Positions 44,292 through 56,041 of a DNA stretch of 64,000 nucleotides are shown one piece after another; position 1 is the stretch's first letter; the number at the start of each line of letters is the position of its first letter. The stretch is from Fonsecaea monophora. Its lineage: Eukaryota > Ascomycota > Eurotiomycetes > Chaetothyriales > Herpotrichiellaceae. Made by a program: the position numbers and the translations under genes. The notes under the pieces are model-generated. The model was not told where the DNA came from. It was given only the letters and a program-made list of their open reading frames with translations, and ran no database searches. The stretch covers positions 62,001 through 126,000 of the forward strand of contig NW_019173967.1 of the NCBI RefSeq assembly GCF_001642475.1, written 5' to 3'.

Positions 44292-46429
44292 AGAGAGTCT
44301 TGGTTTGAAGCAGGAGTACTTGGTACATGTTTAATGAAATGATTTGGATGGGACAATACTGGACATGGCCGGCGGAATGGGCAGGGAAACGTCTCTCCCG
44401 AGAGCCACTGGGGTTTGTTCGCCATGCGGTTCCGATTCTGGACGACACTTGAAACAGTTCAACCCTGCGCCGATGGTGCAACACTCCTTGCGACCGACTT
44501 GTCCCCAAAGGGCAGAAGCATTCTGGAAAAGGATGAAGCCGGTGTTCATGGTGTCTCCTCGACAATGACCGACTTCTAGCGACTACGAGTATACTGCAGC
44601 GTCCTATGAGGAGGAGAGCTGCAAATCCAACGGCGGCCCAGATCTTCTAACGGCCCGCGCCAAGCTATTTCATTGCCCCGAACGACCCACCAGTGCTGAG
44701 GCTCTAACACAGCCGAGTTTGGGACAAACGGCAGCTAGTAAATGGAAACACCTCTCGCTTGTGCAGGAAAGGAAGAAAGGAGAGTCCCAGCTCTGCCTCG
44801 AACAGGAAGCAGGAGTCGTCACTGAGACCGGACCCATTCAGACCCGGTTTCCCGAAAAAGAAGACGAACAACACTTCGGCATGATTCCGAGAATAGCGCC
44901 CTTCGCATCCTCAAGGCCGTGCCTCGAAACAGGGAATGTCGGGGGAATGAGGTCCTCTAGTAGTAGGACGCTCACAACCGAGCCTCCCTCGAAACTAACT
45001 CCTCCTTGTACTTGGTACTCTAGCACCTAGCTAGCGGTGCAGTAGCTGAGGAACAGCACCAATTGATACGAGCAGACCAAAACCCCAAAGAGGTTTCTCC
45101 TTCGGCACTTGGTATCATCGTCTGTCGCCGTCCGAGGGACGGATCCAGCAGATTGACAGTACCAGTATACCAAGTTTACTTTAGGATACCATACGAATCC
45201 TTGAGTCCTCTCTCGGACCTGTCAAACCACCGTTACCGCCAGGCTGACTTTCCGAGCACTGCCTTCTCGACGAGGAGTGAGCAGGAGATTAGCAAGAGGA
45301 CCTTTCCCGGCAAATTGTTTCTCTGGATGGACCTATTGATCCTGTTGGAGCGAGCAAAGTCAAATTGGGATTCTGGCGTGCCTTGCAGGAAGCCATGGCG
45401 ATCCCCCAACCCATGGGGCCGTTATTTGTCTTTGCTGATGCATGTCTCGACTTTGTTTTGCGGTAGGATGAATAGGTCGAGTTTGGCGGAGATCCATCAG
45501 CAGGGATGGGCTTCTAAGATTTTTCATGTCGTCTCGTTCCGTCTGGACGGCAGTTCTGCATTCAGTCTCTACGCTTTTGTCAACTGGACTGCAGGAAGAT
45601 TGCTCCTTTGTTCATCGGGCGAGTACGATTCATACCTTTTGTCTCTGGACTCTGGGCCTTTCGTGCAGATGGCTACGAATATAACCGCCGTTGGCTCCAC
45701 CTTTACACATCCATGAGGACCAAGAAGAGTCTACTGGGGCTAGAGCATGAGGTTCCTTGCACGAGTAGCGGTAGTTATCCCTGCTGTTGACCCGCACAAC
45801 CTGTCTAACTATCGAACTGACCCTTGACAGTGGTGAGCCTCAACTTGTCCGGATGCTCGTATTCCACACCGATAATCAGACCTACCGGTCTTGCTATGTG
45901 TTCAGCATTCTGCTCCACCAATCTCTGAGCCTCGAGCTGGCCCCCTCCCTCGGAGACTTGCGTTGCATATAGCAGCAAGCCTAATCCGGGGAAGTTTGGT
46001 GCAAATATCTAGGTTGGTACTATGTATGTCTCTGCTGCGTCTCGCGTATCCAAGCAGCCGTGGTCCTCCCATATTCCTTCTGCTCTCTTGAGACTCATTA
46101 CCCCGGATTTCTCACTTTTGGTTCTGGCCATAGACCAGCGTCGCCAGCCGTTGACCCTGTCAATGAGTCTTAGCTGGTGTACTAGTACGGCCGGGAGCTT
46201 GGGGACAAGCTGTCTTGCAGCCTTAGAACATTGTGGGAATTCTTACCTTCTGTACATGCATTGTTTCCAGGTTTTCCTTACGCCTTCAGATCCCTCGCGG
46301 CGCTTGTTTTTCCAGTCCATATCTTTCCCTTGCTCTCCCACATCTGTCGACTTCGGCTGAACTTGTTGATTGTCGAGCTGGGGTCGCGTCCCTTGATTTG
46401 CATTGCCGTCTCGCACATTGCCATGCAGG
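44292..46429. other. 2.1 kb gene-free stretch
   Basis: Between the Pol I subunit gene and a rhodopsin-like gene on the same strand. The longest reading frame (45063-45716, 217 codons) has no recognisable motif, no intron signals and no hydrophobic pattern, so I do not call it. The last few hundred bases are pyrimidine-rich and may be a leader of the downstream gene. No repeat or RNA gene seen. Confidence 0.4.
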
Positions 46430-47641
46430 ATGGGACTCGAACGTGGTGTGCACGCCGTGGTGACAGCTGCCGTCTTCAATGCGTTCGCGTTTGTCTTCAT
46501 CGTGCTCCGGTGCATTTCTCGCTTTATGGTCGTCCGCCAGGCTGGGCCTGAGGATTATTTGATCATCTTCGCTTTGGTTCTTTCATTTGGTCTCACGGTG
46601 ACGATTGTGCTTCGTGAGTACTTGACGGTGTCTCCGGGAAACTCCTCCTCAACTGACACTACTTGATTTTTCTCAGAGAAAAATTGCGGTTTGGGTCGAC
46701 ATGCCGATACGGTCAGCGAAGAAGACAACGAGACTCTGTCAAAGGTATCCATCCAGCTTGATCCATTCCCATGGGCAACCACTCGTATCCTGCTAACAAC
46801 CGATGGCAGCTACTCTACGCGAGCATCATCCTCTATAACTTGGGGTTGTTTTTGGTCAAGGACTCAATCCTCTACCAGTACTTGAGATTCTTTGTTGACC
46901 GGCGCTACCGTCTCGCTGCATGGGTTCTCATCATTTCCATCTGTGTCGCTGGGGTAGCATTCATCCTGACCTCTTGCTTCTCCTGTTGGCCTATTGCCTT
47001 TTACTGGGACAAGAGCGTCAGAGGCGGCCACTGCATTGACCTCATGGCCTTCTGGTTCAGCTTGTCCGGCTTCAACATCGTCACGGACCTAGCGGTCTGG
47101 GTGCTCCCGATGCCTGTGCTGAAGAGCCTGAGACTCCCAAGGAAGCAGAAGTTCAGCTTGATCGTGGTGTTCTCGTTGGGTGGGTTGTATGCTTGAACCA
47201 GTCCCGGTCATTGACAATAGCAGATTCTTTGTCCGGCTGACACCCCACAACAGCGGCTGTATCACGGGCATGCTCCGTCTCCACGCGCTGTATATCGCAA
47301 GCATCTCGACCGACCTCACCTACGACAACGTCGGCGCTGCCACCTGGTCAGCTGCCGAGCTCAACGTCGGCATCATGTGCGCGTGTATCCCCGCCATGAG
47401 ACCCGTCATCAACTGGATGTTCCCATTCCTACTTTCCTCATCGCCTTACAATCGTGATTCCAACCCGTACCCCCCGAGGACGTCGTACCTACGACACAAC
47501 AGCGTTGTCGAGATGTCGCAGGTGGCCAAAGCCCAGAGCGAAGTGAGCCGAGGCGACACGGCCAGCTTCGACCAGGGACACGATCCGAATGCGATCCGCA
47601 TCAAGAACGAGTGGTCTGTCAATGAAAGAGAACGAGTTTGA
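46430..47641 (+). CDS. Rhodopsin-like (SAT4 family) integral membrane protein
   Basis: Seven-helix-type fungal membrane protein of the family often labelled PTH11-like or rhodopsin domain; known members are putative receptors, function mostly unknown. It starts MGLERGVHAVVTAAVFNAFA with a first helix, then VLRCISRFMVVRQAGPEDYL, the family landmark (R-x-x-x-R then a conserved acidic DY). Introns remove about 65, 67 and 68 bp. Next come LLYASIILYNLGLFLVKDS, ILYQYLRFF, CVAGVAFILTSCFSCWPIA followed by FYWD, and LSGFNIVTDLAVWVLPMP, the FNxxTDxxxxxLPxP family motif. The final helix is followed by WSAAELNVGIMCACIPAMRP and a cytoplasmic tail of about 75 residues. The CFEM extracellular domain of true PTH11 is absent. 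Confidence 0.9.
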
Positions 47642-48227
47642 TGCCTTGGGTGGTCAGGTTCCAGCCAGGGAAGGGAAAGAGACATACGATACGGGATTAT
47701 GACGGGATTGAAAAAAAAACCTGCGAAACTGCAAAGGATCGCAGGATATAAAACAGGTGGAGATTTCGCGAAGAGGACCACAACGACCTCGTGTGTGGGT
47801 CATGCTATGACCTCCTCGTGGTCATGGCCGCATCGATGAGAATCACGGCGAGTGTGTCAGCCACTGATACCCACTTGCTACCATTTCCTCACAACGCTAT
47901 GTGTACGGACGATCCTGGGACGGCACTTTTTTTTTTCGTTAGTTGGGCGTTTGTGCGGATCCATTTCTGTCGGCTTCCACAAGTCCCCAATGTCGTTTGG
48001 GCGGTGGTCATCTGCTACATTCGAGCATACGGGGGTAGGCGTTGCTGGCATTTTGTCCTTTTTTTTTTTTTTTTTTTAAGCGCAGAGAAGAGGAATAAAT
48101 ATCAGGGCGTGCTCCATGATCTACGCGGATAAGGACAAGAACAAGAAGAAAAACAAGAAAGTATTTCTATTTCCATGTCTGGGGTCATATTTTGTCCATT
48201 TGCTTGTGCTGTTGCGGGCCCCCCCAT
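47642..48227. other. Gene-free stretch with T-homopolymers between convergent genes
   Basis: 586 bp between two 3' ends. It contains a T run near 47930 and a run of 19 T at 48059-48077. No gene supported. Confidence 0.5.
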
Positions 48228-49270
48228 CTACACCCCATTCTTCACCTTCCCGCCCGTCCGCTCCGCCTCCAACAGCGCAATGGTGTCCTGCGTGATTGAA
48301 TCCAGGTTAGAAATGGTCGAGCCGGGCCCCTCGGGCATCGGACTGTCGATGTAGACCCTCCGGGTAAAATTCTTCAGCGTCTCCAAGACGGTGCCGCCCT
48401 CGTAATCGCCGTTCTCGACCAGTTCCAGCATGACGGCCGCCTGCTCCTCCGGGGTGATCCAGATGTCCTTTTCCGTCGCCGCCTTGAGCTTCTCCGGGTG
48501 ATCGGACCACAGCGGCGTGTACACCATCCCCGGTGCGACGGCGACCACTTTGATCCCAAACTCCTCGTGTAAGGGGGCGAGAGACCTCACAAGGGCTGAG
48601 ACGCCCGATTTCGCCGCACTGTATATAGGCTGGTTGAACAGCATGCGTTGTGCGGCGAGGGAGGAGATGTTGAGGATCACGCCGACCGTGCCGCCAGCTT
48701 TGCGGCCCTTGGAGCGGGTGATTTGGTCGCGGATGGCGAGGCGCGTGCCTTTGATGAGGGCCCCGAGGTTGATGTCCAGGGACTTGTAACTCTCTGTCTC
48801 TGTGTCGGTCCAGAAGTTGGACCATGACTGGCAAGACACGATTAGAGGGAGAGACAGAGATGAAGAGGAGAGAGGGGTCAGTCAGGGAAGAAAGGGGTCG
48901 TGGCTGGAGACACACCGGTTCAAAAACGCCAGCACCGTTACACACAATATCGAGAGCACCGAGTTCGGTCTGTGCACGTTTAAACAGGGCCTCAAGTTCG
49001 CTCCAGTTCGACACGTCGGTCTTCTGGAACAACAGCTTCGTCGGGCGTGGCTCTTGAGCGAGTTCCTTCAACGCGGGAGATTCTTGCAGGTCGCCCACGA
49101 TGACATTGGCGCCTTTGCTGACGAGCAGCTTGACGAAGGCGAGGTTGATGCCTGCGGAATCACGACTCGAGGGTCAGTGGGGGTTCTGGAAGGCAGGGAG
49201 GTTTGGATCGTGTTGTACCTGATGCGCCGCCTGTGACGATTGCATTCTTGCCTGCGACGGGAAAGGACAT
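48228..49270 (-). CDS. Short-chain dehydrogenase/reductase (15-hydroxyprostaglandin dehydrogenase-like)
   Basis: Classical SDR of about 285 residues from three exons. Exon 1 reads MSFPVAGKNAIVTGGAS and joins exon 2 as GINLAFVKLLVSKGANVIVG. The third Gly of the TGxxxGxG cofactor motif is therefore Asn, a variation I recall as common in this fungal subgroup. Then DIVCNGAGVFEP (NGAG), and in exon 3 VILNISSLAAQRML (catalytic Ser), YSAAKSGVSALV (catalytic Tyr and Lys) and VAPGMVYTPLWSD. The C-terminal 60 residues extend past the core fold, with TLETLKNFTRRVYIDSP. Divergent from the MFS gene at 50514 and convergent with the rhodopsin-like gene. Substrate not readable from sequence. Confidence 0.92.
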
Positions 49271-50513
49271 GGTGAGGCTCTGAGGTTCTGAGGATTTGGT
49301 GGTCCTGATCCTGGCGATTCTGTGTCGTTTAACCTGTTGACTTGGGCGCAGACATGAACTCGAATCTAGACTTTGACCTCCCCATCTCCTCAGACATAGC
49401 CATCATGGACCAGATGCCCTCGGCCAACATCACAACACCACCAGCACCAGATCTTGGGGAACATTGGGGAAACAGGGACAAGTGCCCCAGTCACAACCAA
49501 TCCTCTCGTTACTCGTGTTACTTTATTTGGTCTTTTGGATCAAGTCCCTCGGTTCTCCGCTCGGTCGTCGAGCTAAGAGAAACTCTTGTCCATCGTCCTC
49601 CTCCACCTCCACCTCCATACAAGGCTGGAGTCACCAATCAAAGTCACCAACCCCGATTCGGGATGGACTGGCGTTAAGAGAAGGGAGCGGAGTCAGCGGT
49701 CTCAGTGTCAGGGGATAGGGTCAACCCCATGATACCCAAAGAGCTGGTTCGCTAGAGCACAAACGGCGCAGATTGGGCCCTCGTTGGGATGCTTGGATGG
49801 TACAAGAACGTCGCAACGCCTTGGCCCTCGGATCGTCTCCTCCGTCCAGCCATCCAGTTGGTGCAGGTGAGGGACTAAGGCCGAGAGAAATGGATCCTCT
49901 CGCCATTACTATTACCTTTGACCTCCTACCTCGACGCTCTCGGCTATACCAAGCACAACAACAGGCTCGCTTGACCACATCACCACACCACCCAATGCCA
50001 CAGCACTCGTATCCCAGAATTTTGGCGGAAAATCCAACCGTGCTCGTGGCTTCTCCTAGCAGTGGTGTCTCCAAAGATCACGCCGTCTCCAAGGGTGTCC
50101 TCGTGGGGTCTCCTATTGCTGCTCAATACGAACGATGGCCTTTCCAACGACCGACACATCTTGGTACACAACATCTCAGTTTAGTTGGCAAACTCTCTTG
50201 AGTTCGCTGCCCTTCCCCAAGGTTCCCCAAACATCCTCCAACATGATGGGACGACGTCGTCCTGGACCTGCTTTGATCTTCTCTGGCCAGGCGAGAAAGA
50301 GCCTCGTGGAAACTGAGTCTCTTGAAGCGATGCCTGTCTCAGTCTCCACTCTGGGGTATACAGGTGCAAATCCTGGAAATGTGGCAATTTGCTCTCTAGC
50401 CTCCTGCAGGGTTATATAATTGCATCCCTTGGGATGCGATCTTCCCTGTCAAGGGTCATTCAAATTCTCCTCGTGGATACCTCTGAACAGTCCTTGTCCT
50501 TGCGCAAAGCAAA
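49271..50513. promoter_or_regulatory. 1.2 kb divergent SDR/MFS intergenic region with TATA box
   Basis: Between divergent start codons. A TATATAA element at 50413-50419 lies about 95 bp before the transporter start. Reading frames at 49342-49677 and 49773-50201 have low-information content and no motif, so they are not called. Confidence 0.45.
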
Positions 50514-52564
50514 ATGGCTCTTTCCGCAGCGACACTTCGTTTGTTGGTGAGTTGATATCGCTTTGCGACATCTGGAACCATGTACTCACTCTGTCAAAGA
50601 TCGTCATCTTCGTCGCCCTGGGGAGCACAACCTACGGTTACTGTGCCTCCATCATCAGCACGACCCTGGCACAGCCCTCCTTTATCGCCTACTTTGACCT
50701 TGATACTCGGTCCAATGCCACCGATCTGACCGGGTCCATCTTTGGCCTGTTCCAGACCGGTGGCTTCTTTGGCACATTGTCGTGTTTGAAGTCGGCTGAC
50801 TGGTTGGGTCGACGCAAAGCACTCTTCTATGCAGGGTTGGTCACCACCGTAGGCGGAGGTCTTCAGGCTGGGAGCGTCAACATTGGAATGTACATCTTTG
50901 CACGGTTTCTCACTGGTGTCGGTATTGGTTAGTTGGGCCCCTTTGTTTTGCCTTCGAAAGAGACTGATCTTCTCGGACAGGTGCTCTCGTCACTCTTGTG
51001 CCGCTCTACCAGAGCGAGATCGCGCCCCCCAAAATTCGTGGCTTCCTAGTCGCCATGCACGGTGTGATGCTGTGTGTTGGCTACTCAGCCGCCAGCTGGG
51101 TTGGGTTAGGGTTCTACTTTGTCGATGCTGGTGGGGCACAATGGAGGCTCCCCCTGGCTATCCAGGCGCTTTGGCCTGCGGTGCTTTCTGCGGGAGTTTT
51201 GTTCCTGCCCGAATCTCCTCGATGGCGTATGTTACTTATTGGTGCTGGTGTGATCCCTATACTGATGAATCGCAAACAGTGCTGGATCACGATCGCTATG
51301 AAGAGGCATTCGAATCCTTCAAACGCGTGCGCGCCGAGTCGTCCGACGCCTTCTTGAGCGACGAGGCCGCTCTCAGAGCCGACTTTGCCATCCTCCGCGA
51401 ACAGATCATATTTGAGAAACAACAGCAACTGTCCCTGTGGGATATTTTCCGCCTGCCACATTATCGCAAGAGGCTCATTGTCGGGTTTGTGACCATGGTC
51501 GCTCCCCAGGTCACGGGCACGCAGATTATTTACAGTATGTGTTTTCCGGATTCTGTGTCCTTTTCTGGAATAAGGATTCTAACGCCGACTGTCTAGACTA
51601 CGGGTCGCAGCTGTATAAGAGTCTCGGGTTCAATACCCTCGAACAACTCCTCCTGAGCTGTGGATGGATCACTTTCTCGCCCTTCGGGAACTGGTTCAAT
51701 GGCCTGGTCGTGGATAGAGTCGGCCGAGTGCGGATGCTGCGTACGCAATGATACCCTCTCTCTCCTCATGAATCTCGGGAATATCGACTAATTCTGACAG
51801 TGATTGGAATTATCGGCTGCGTGCTCTGTCTTGTGGGCGAGGTCATCACGCTCGCGCAGCTCGACAAGGGTGAGAACAAGGCCGCCACCAATGCCGCTGT
51901 CTTCTTCCTGTTTTTGTTTGTCGGTTTCTACGCAAGTTTCATGTAAGCTCCCACCGAACTGTACCAGTGTTGCAGGACTCGGCAGAGATTCTGGCGATCA
52001 TAGGACTTTGAGCTTAAGGCTAACAACGACACAGCGATGCGACCACATACATCTACGCTTCGGAGATCTGGCCAACTCCCATCCGGGCGAAGGGGCTGGC
52101 ATTGTCCATCTCGGGCCTGTTTCTCTCGTCACTGGCCATTCTTCAGGGGTAAGTTCGCCCTTTACATCTTCCCATCCACCTGCCCCTGTACATTTCATTC
52201 CGATACGTATACTGACTGGCTGTATTTGCGTCACACAGCGCTCCAGCCGGCTTCGCCAACATCGGCTGGCGATACTACCTGGTCTTCATCTCCGTCACCT
52301 CTGTCATGGTTGTCTTTATGTTTTTCTATTTCCCCGAGGTAAGCATTTGACATTGTCTCTCCTGGACAGACAGTGTCTCTCGCGCCCTTTGACTTCTGAT
52401 ACGTGTGTGACTGATGATACGGACCACAGACCAAAAAATTGAGTCTCGAGGAAATCGGTGAGATTTTCGGTGATGAAGTCGCCCATGTCGACGCCAGCAC
52501 CGCCACGGCCATGGGCGAAAAGGGCGTGGAGGAGCTGCACATTGAGACTACGGATGTCAAGTAG
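50514..52564 (+). CDS. MFS sugar-type transporter (hexose/lactose permease-like)
   Basis: Twelve-helix sugar porter. Exon 1 is short (MALSAATLRLL) and joins IVIFVALGSTTYGYCASIIS, the first helix. Motifs: FFGTLSCLKSADWLGRRKAL (loop 2-3), PLYQSEIAPPKIRGFLVAMH (helix 4 end), WRLPLAIQALWPAVLSAGVL, PESPRW at the end of helix 6, VAPQVTGTQIIYNYG (helix 7 with the QxxGxxxxxYY-like pattern), WFNGLVVDRVGRVRML (loop 8-9), YASEIWPTPIRAKGLALS and FFYFPETKKLSLEEIGEIFG. About nine exons, several short; all borders I checked stay in phase. The total is near 540 residues. Compared with the transporter at 18490 it is a different subfamily. Divergent from the SDR at 49270. Sugar specificity not determinable. 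Confidence 0.92.
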
Positions 52565-54587
52565 TAAAATTTTGGGAGAGGTGGTGATGTGAGACTGGCG
52601 ATCTAATTTGATATGGGTGAATGAAGGAGAGGAGCGAGGAGGACAGATTGGCAATTGATCATTGACAGTTGAGAAATCACGATTCGACAAAGGGAAACAG
52701 TCCCTAGAAAAATGACAACAGTGGGCGGTGCAAAAAATGATAGTCCATACCCTTGCTACCTAAAGTAGCAGCCTAGTAGGTACATGATGAACTAGTATAC
52801 AAAAGACATTAATACCTCGTCCTTTAACACAATGGTCATGGTCTCTACAGAACGAGATACCCTCCCCAAACATGTATCTCGCATGTGGAGTTAACCTGGC
52901 ACCGGCGTCAAATTAACTGGCAGTAAGAGTCAATATAAGCGAGAGAGATCTCACGAACCAGTGTGGCGGGTCGTCGTCGTGGTTGTGATCGAACCTCATA
53001 CGCTTATTCATCCCGGTGCTGGGTGCTGGGTGCTGGATGGGATGCATCCGCCTCGTGGACATGCATGCCACCATCTGCACGTGAAACACTTCTACCATCT
53101 CCTGCATGGCATGAGGAGGGAAGGAAAAAGCTCGCACCGCTCTGCCATCCTACCGTCCCTGAAACCTATCCTGTCTTTGTCCTGTTCTACTCTGACCTAC
53201 TCTGGCATGCACTAGCATGGCAGGGGATGGTGTGGTACGCCACGGCACGGAATGCCTGTCGGAGAAGCCTCAGACTGAGCCTCAGGCCGAGGCCGAGGCT
53301 AAGCCGACCAATCTCATTTTCATCCGCAAGAGACGCTTCAAGGTTCTGGGGAAGGGGAAATAGAGAAGTTGAAGGCGTAAAGATAATGGAGAAAGTCTTG
53401 GAAAGGGAAAGGGCAGGCAGGGGTAACAGGGAAAGCGAAAGGGAAAGGGAAGGGCTGCTTGGCCTTGGGGAAAGAAGAAAAGGGGGAACGCTGAGTGTGC
53501 CTCTCTACACTCTTGTGGGTAGGTATTCTAGGTACTTTAGGTAATGGCAACGGCATTCTTGTGCCTTGGCCGCACTATTTCTATGGCTCGATTAACTCAC
53601 TCCTGCTCTGGTCTGTTGGGGGTGGCGAGTATGGTGGCGGTCGTCGTTCCCGCGCTCCAACGGTGTGCAGGGTAAACCGCGAAGTGTGAGTGTGATGATG
53701 GTGATGGTCAGGACGAATGAAGTACAAAGATCCTTCGGTCCGATAGCTGGTATATCTCTCTACCTCCTCGTCTACCTCTACTTGGGTGACAGAATGGGTA
53801 CGACGTACTCGGTATTCTGAGACACGTCAAGTCAAGGCAGGACAGGGCAAATTTGTTAGTATACAGTATAACCTATTCAACCATGTGCTGTGCTGTGCTG
53901 TGCTGTGCTGTGCTGTGGTTTATTAAGTACATACTTTCATCATATACACATTCGATACATACAAATATACATACATACGTACATCGGGCTTGATAGGGTC
54001 AGCGTGTATACCGAGTACAAGATACCCAATAAGGAAGTAGGTGTGGTATATGATGATATTGTAATGTATTATATAACCATGCATATACATACCTTATACT
54101 AATATAGCCACCACGCCACGCTCGTACATATCACGACACAACACCATGTTACCGCACAAGGCTGAGTTTACGATCCCACACTAAAACCATTCATTTCATA
54201 AAAGGGTAAAGTACGTCTGTGGTACGTAGAGCGTCGACGATACATACGTACCATACGGACAGGGCAGGAGAAGACAGATGGACGTATCGATGGATGGATA
54301 GTCATGATGCTATTACCCACTCACCCTCCCATCGACAACTCGACAATGCCGACCACCTATCCAGGTGACTCAATCATGCCAACAAAGAGGTCGGGTCTAT
54401 CAAATCAAACAGAATCTAGACCTGTGCCTCGTCATGAGGTAATAAGAGAATAGACATCCCTGCGCCTGAAACCTCCAGTCTACGACTCTACTCTATTCGT
54501 GGCAGATATCATGCTCCGTCTGTCGACCATTACCGCCTCACCTGTCACCTCTTCCCCCCTCTCTTAATACTTCGAGTCATGACTCCC
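52565..54587. other. 2.0 kb gene-free stretch with microsatellites
   Basis: Between two convergent genes. It holds a purine-rich GGGAAA-type tract (53340-53480), the CTGTG repeat and a CATA/ACAT-rich segment (53940-53985). The long frame at 52963-53544 is compositionally biased and is not supported as a gene. Confidence 0.45.
53883..53917. repeat. Tandem TGTGC pentanucleotide repeat
   Basis: Six to seven perfect head-to-tail copies of a TGTGC/CTGTG unit. No coding function; a likely polymorphic marker. Confidence 0.9.
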
Positions 54588-55659
54588 TCACAACGCTCGA
54601 GGCCGTGCCGGTCGTATTGGCTCAATCGGCACCACTTCACCAACCTCGACGTCATGCACCGTGCTCGCCACAGTTTCGGCAGTCTTTGGTCTCTCGTCAG
54701 TCCGGCCCCTGGCCTGATTCAACGCCGTCATTTCCTCGTTCTCGGCAATCCTCGTCATGCCCGCATCAGGCTTCTTCAACTCCACCCACACAATCACGAC
54801 GCTCACGTAGATGATCCACACGAGCGCACCACACACGCCATATGCAATCTTCCACCCGCTTGCCCACTGGGGCCCCTTGAAGGTGGCTGCAAATTGGAAA
54901 CCCAGACCGCCATCAACGATCCCGAGAAGGATTAGCACACGCCCGAGCCAGAGATGGATGTGCACAAAGTGCACCACCTTGGGAATCTTTTCGTGGAACC
55001 AGTGCAACTTCATCAGAGGCTGGAGACCCAGGAGTCCTAGAGTGACGAGGCCGATGACGCAGTGGTAGTGGTCGAGCTGTAGCGAGGGGCCTCCAGTCAG
55101 CGAAATGCTATTTTGAGCAGGAGATACAACACATCTGTTCTACTCACAGCATTTATTTTCAAACCCATCCATATCCCTAAACCCGTCGACGCCACAAACA
55201 CGGCCAATGCAAACATCTGGATTGCCGCATGGATCCACACGATATGGCGATGCGGCCACACTTTGACAATGATACCACCGAGAGGAAAGCAGAACAGAAA
55301 TGCCGCCGCCCCCAGAGCCGCATGAGCGATCTTTGCTTCTCCAAAATACGACGGATATTTGCTTGCCCCCTTCGACCAGGTGGCTGGGCTTGGAGCGTAG
55401 GCTGAATTAGACATTGGACTCGTAGTTGTTAGCCATGAGGACGAGGCTGAAGCGATCGGCACCGTGGGCGTTGGGGGAGATGCAGGGATGAGTTGCGCCC
55501 CGGTCAAGGTTGCTAATCATGCATGTCAGTGTCAAGTGCGGATCATCTTTCCACTTACAACATGCCCTTGAAAGAGTTGGCTGTAAAGAGCCTGCGGGCA
55601 GACGTACCAGAAAGGCTGACGAGCAGCAAGAAAGTGCTCGACAATTTGTTCAAGGCCAT
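54588..55659 (-). CDS. Cytochrome b561/ferric reductase-like transmembrane protein with signal peptide
   Basis: Membrane haem protein of the b561 group, expected to pass electrons across a membrane. Exon 1 (from 55659) encodes a signal peptide, MALNKLSSTFLLLVSLS. It joins a Ser/Thr/Pro-rich stretch of about 60 residues and then five hydrophobic helices: KIAHAALGAAAFLFCFPLGG, IVWIHAAIQMFALAVFVAST, HYHCVIGLVTLGLLGLQPLM, HIHLWLGRVLILLGIVDGGL and KIAYGVCGALVWIIYVSVVI. Candidate haem-ligand histidines lie at the starts of the first four helices. Fungal relatives often carry a DOMON/CDH-type cytochrome domain before this region; here it is missing, replaced by the low-complexity linker. The cytoplasmic tail of about 70 residues is charged. 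Three exons. Confidence 0.88.
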
Positions 55660-56041
55660 ATTGCTTCAAGCCGTGTACGAATCCCAAGTCCAGCTCCCTC
55701 CAACCTTGTTGGGGTGAAGGGAAACGAGCGGTTAATCGGCAGAAAGCAGGAAGATTGTAACATCCAGACTGCAGTGGCTGCGCACAAAGAGCCCTTTGAC
55801 GTTTGCAGAAATCCATTGTAGCCGCTCCCCAAAAAGGAAAAGTAGAATCTGGACTGGAATGTGAGACGTACACCGAGCGACAGGGCTCGAGCCATCCTCC
55901 CTTTGTTCTGGACAGATGAGATTGCATTGTTAACCCTGATCCAACTTTGAGCTTAGACTCATACCCTGCGCTCGGTCCAACATAACTCGTGATATTTTTG
56001 GACAATCCCAGCAAACTATGCTCAGCTCATTGAAACCAGCG
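55660..56041. other. Gene-free stretch upstream of the b561-like gene
   Basis: 382 bp between minus-strand genes, presumably the b561-like promoter. No gene supported. Confidence 0.35.

Noticed and set aside
45063..45716. 217-codon plus-strand frame
   Set aside because: No family motif, no transmembrane or low-complexity pattern, no introns in an intron-rich genome. Likely chance.
49342..50201. Two frames of 111 and 142 codons upstream of the MFS gene
   Set aside because: Low-information sequence, no motif, located in a divergent promoter region.
52963..53544. 193-codon plus-strand frame
   Set aside because: Composition-driven: Arg/Glu/Gly repeats follow the GGGAAA-rich DNA.
53940..54100. 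AT-rich segment considered as an origin or tRNA locus
   Set aside because: Only CATA-type microsatellite sequence; no cloverleaf or A/B-box pair was found.
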